From IMG/VR virus record IMGVR_UViG_3300020470_000561, positions 1 through 58,149 of that record: DNA of 58,149 nucleotides; one strand, 5' to 3'. The translations under genes and the position numbers were made by a program. The number at the start of each line of letters is the position of its first letter. Positions within the stretch are counted from its first letter, which is position 1. This stretch comes from a virus. Below, one piece after another: positions 57,727 through 58,149 of this stretch. The notes below the pieces were generated by a model. That model saw only the letters and a program-made list of their open reading frames with translations, searched no databases and was not told the DNA's origin.

Positions 57727-58149
57727 TTATCCGATAGAAGGAGCAAGTAATGCAACCTCACTGGTCTCAGCAGCAGCCAAGTCAAGTGGGAAGTTGTGAG
57801 CATTACGCTCGTGCATTACTTCCATACCTAAGTTTGCACGGTTAAGCACGTCACCCCATGTAGGAACAACCTTACCATTAGCGTCCACTACAGACTGGTT
57901 GAAGTTGAAACCGTTAAGGTTGAATGCCATTGTGCAGATACCCATAGAGGTTAACCATACACATACAACAGGGAATGTTGCTAGGAAGAAGTGAAGACTT
58001 CTTGAGTTGTTGAATGATGCATACTGGAAGATAAGTCTACCGAAGTACCCATGGGCAGCAACGATATTGTATGTCTCTTCCTCTTGTCCAAACTTATATC
58101 CGTAGTTTTGTGACTCATTTTCTGTAGTCTCACGGATAAGTGAAGATGT
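57727..58149 (-). CDS. psbA: photosystem II D1 protein PsbA (3' part, cut at window edge)
   Basis: The frame is open to the window edge, so the N-terminal part (about 60 percent) is missing. Visible: [20 protein letters not shown] with Ser264 of the QB pocket, and [19 protein letters not shown] with the manganese ligands (H332, E333, H337, D342, A344 in D1 numbering). The C-terminal tail [14 protein letters not shown] would be cut by CtpA. Phage D1 replaces the host protein that is lost by photodamage during infection. A strong terminator follows. Confidence 0.97.
   Translation of the reverse strand, partial: TSSLIRETTENESQNYGYKFGQEEETYNIVAAHGYFGRLIFQYASFNNSRSLHFFLATFPVVCVWLTSMGICTMAFNLNGFNFNQSVVDANGKVVPTWGDVLNRANLGMEVMHERNAHNFPLDLAAAETSEVALLAPSIG

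Noticed and set aside
1-58149. Mobile elements, integrase or CRISPR arrays
   Set aside because: No transposase, integrase, terminal inverted repeats or regular repeat-spacer units were seen; the accessory region seems to have been joined without such traces.

Overview
The window is part of the genome of a T4-like marine cyanophage (a cyanomyovirus). It carries T4 core genes (gp32, gp33, gp26, gp54, gp48, gp53, gp5 and gp4 homologues) together with cyanobacterial auxiliary metabolic genes: psbA (D1, cut by the right edge), talC transaldolase, CP12, a CpeT-like bilin lyase, phoH, thyX, pyrE and glutaredoxin. Almost all genes lie on the minus strand and are tightly packed, with 4-base ATGA or 5-base TAATG stop/start overlaps. 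Only three genes (gp48, gp53 and a 53-codon ORF) are on the plus strand.

Layout in the transcription direction of the minus strand, right to left: psbA with a terminator; a tRNA trio (Ile-UAU, Arg-UCU and a UAA-anticodon tRNA); a flavin halogenase-like protein; a 1251-residue virion protein; small conserved genes and an outer-membrane-like protein; a nucleotide and redox block (grx, DUF6433-like, pyrE, thyX, phoH, RecB-like exonuclease, gp33, DUF1825-like, gp32). Next comes the baseplate and tail block (plus-strand gp48 and gp53; minus-strand gp4, gp54, gp26 with a probable frameshift product, two tape-measure-like paralogues of which one carries an M23 peptidase, a hub protein and gp5), with CP12, cpeT and talC set among these genes. 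Then come large structural and fibre proteins, including three paralogous glycine-rich fibres.

The left 15 kb is accessory DNA. Two flavin-dependent halogenase-like proteins, a DUF6065-like protein and a run of Fe(II)/2-oxoglutarate oxygenase-like and cupin/JmjC-like proteins form one operon-like array behind a sigma70-type promoter. Further left, a near-consensus sigma70 promoter and a leader with two matching hairpins precede a ParB/DGQHR-like protein, a DNA methyltransferase, a putative PD-(D/E)XK nuclease and a second methyltransferase. This looks like a restriction-modification-like cassette carried by a phage.

Regulation visible in the sequence: sigma70-like TTGACA/TATAAT promoters, often with the -35 inside the end of the preceding gene, precede early or accessory operons. 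T4-type late promoters (NATAAATA, or the variant CTAAATA) sit about 14 to 34 bases upstream of most structural genes and of CP12. The presence of gp33 fits T4-type late transcription. The tRNAs read AUA, AGA and UUA, codons favoured by an AT-rich phage. This would fit a host of higher GC content such as marine Synechococcus, but the host is an inference. Function calls rest on motif and family recognition by eye; no database search was possible.
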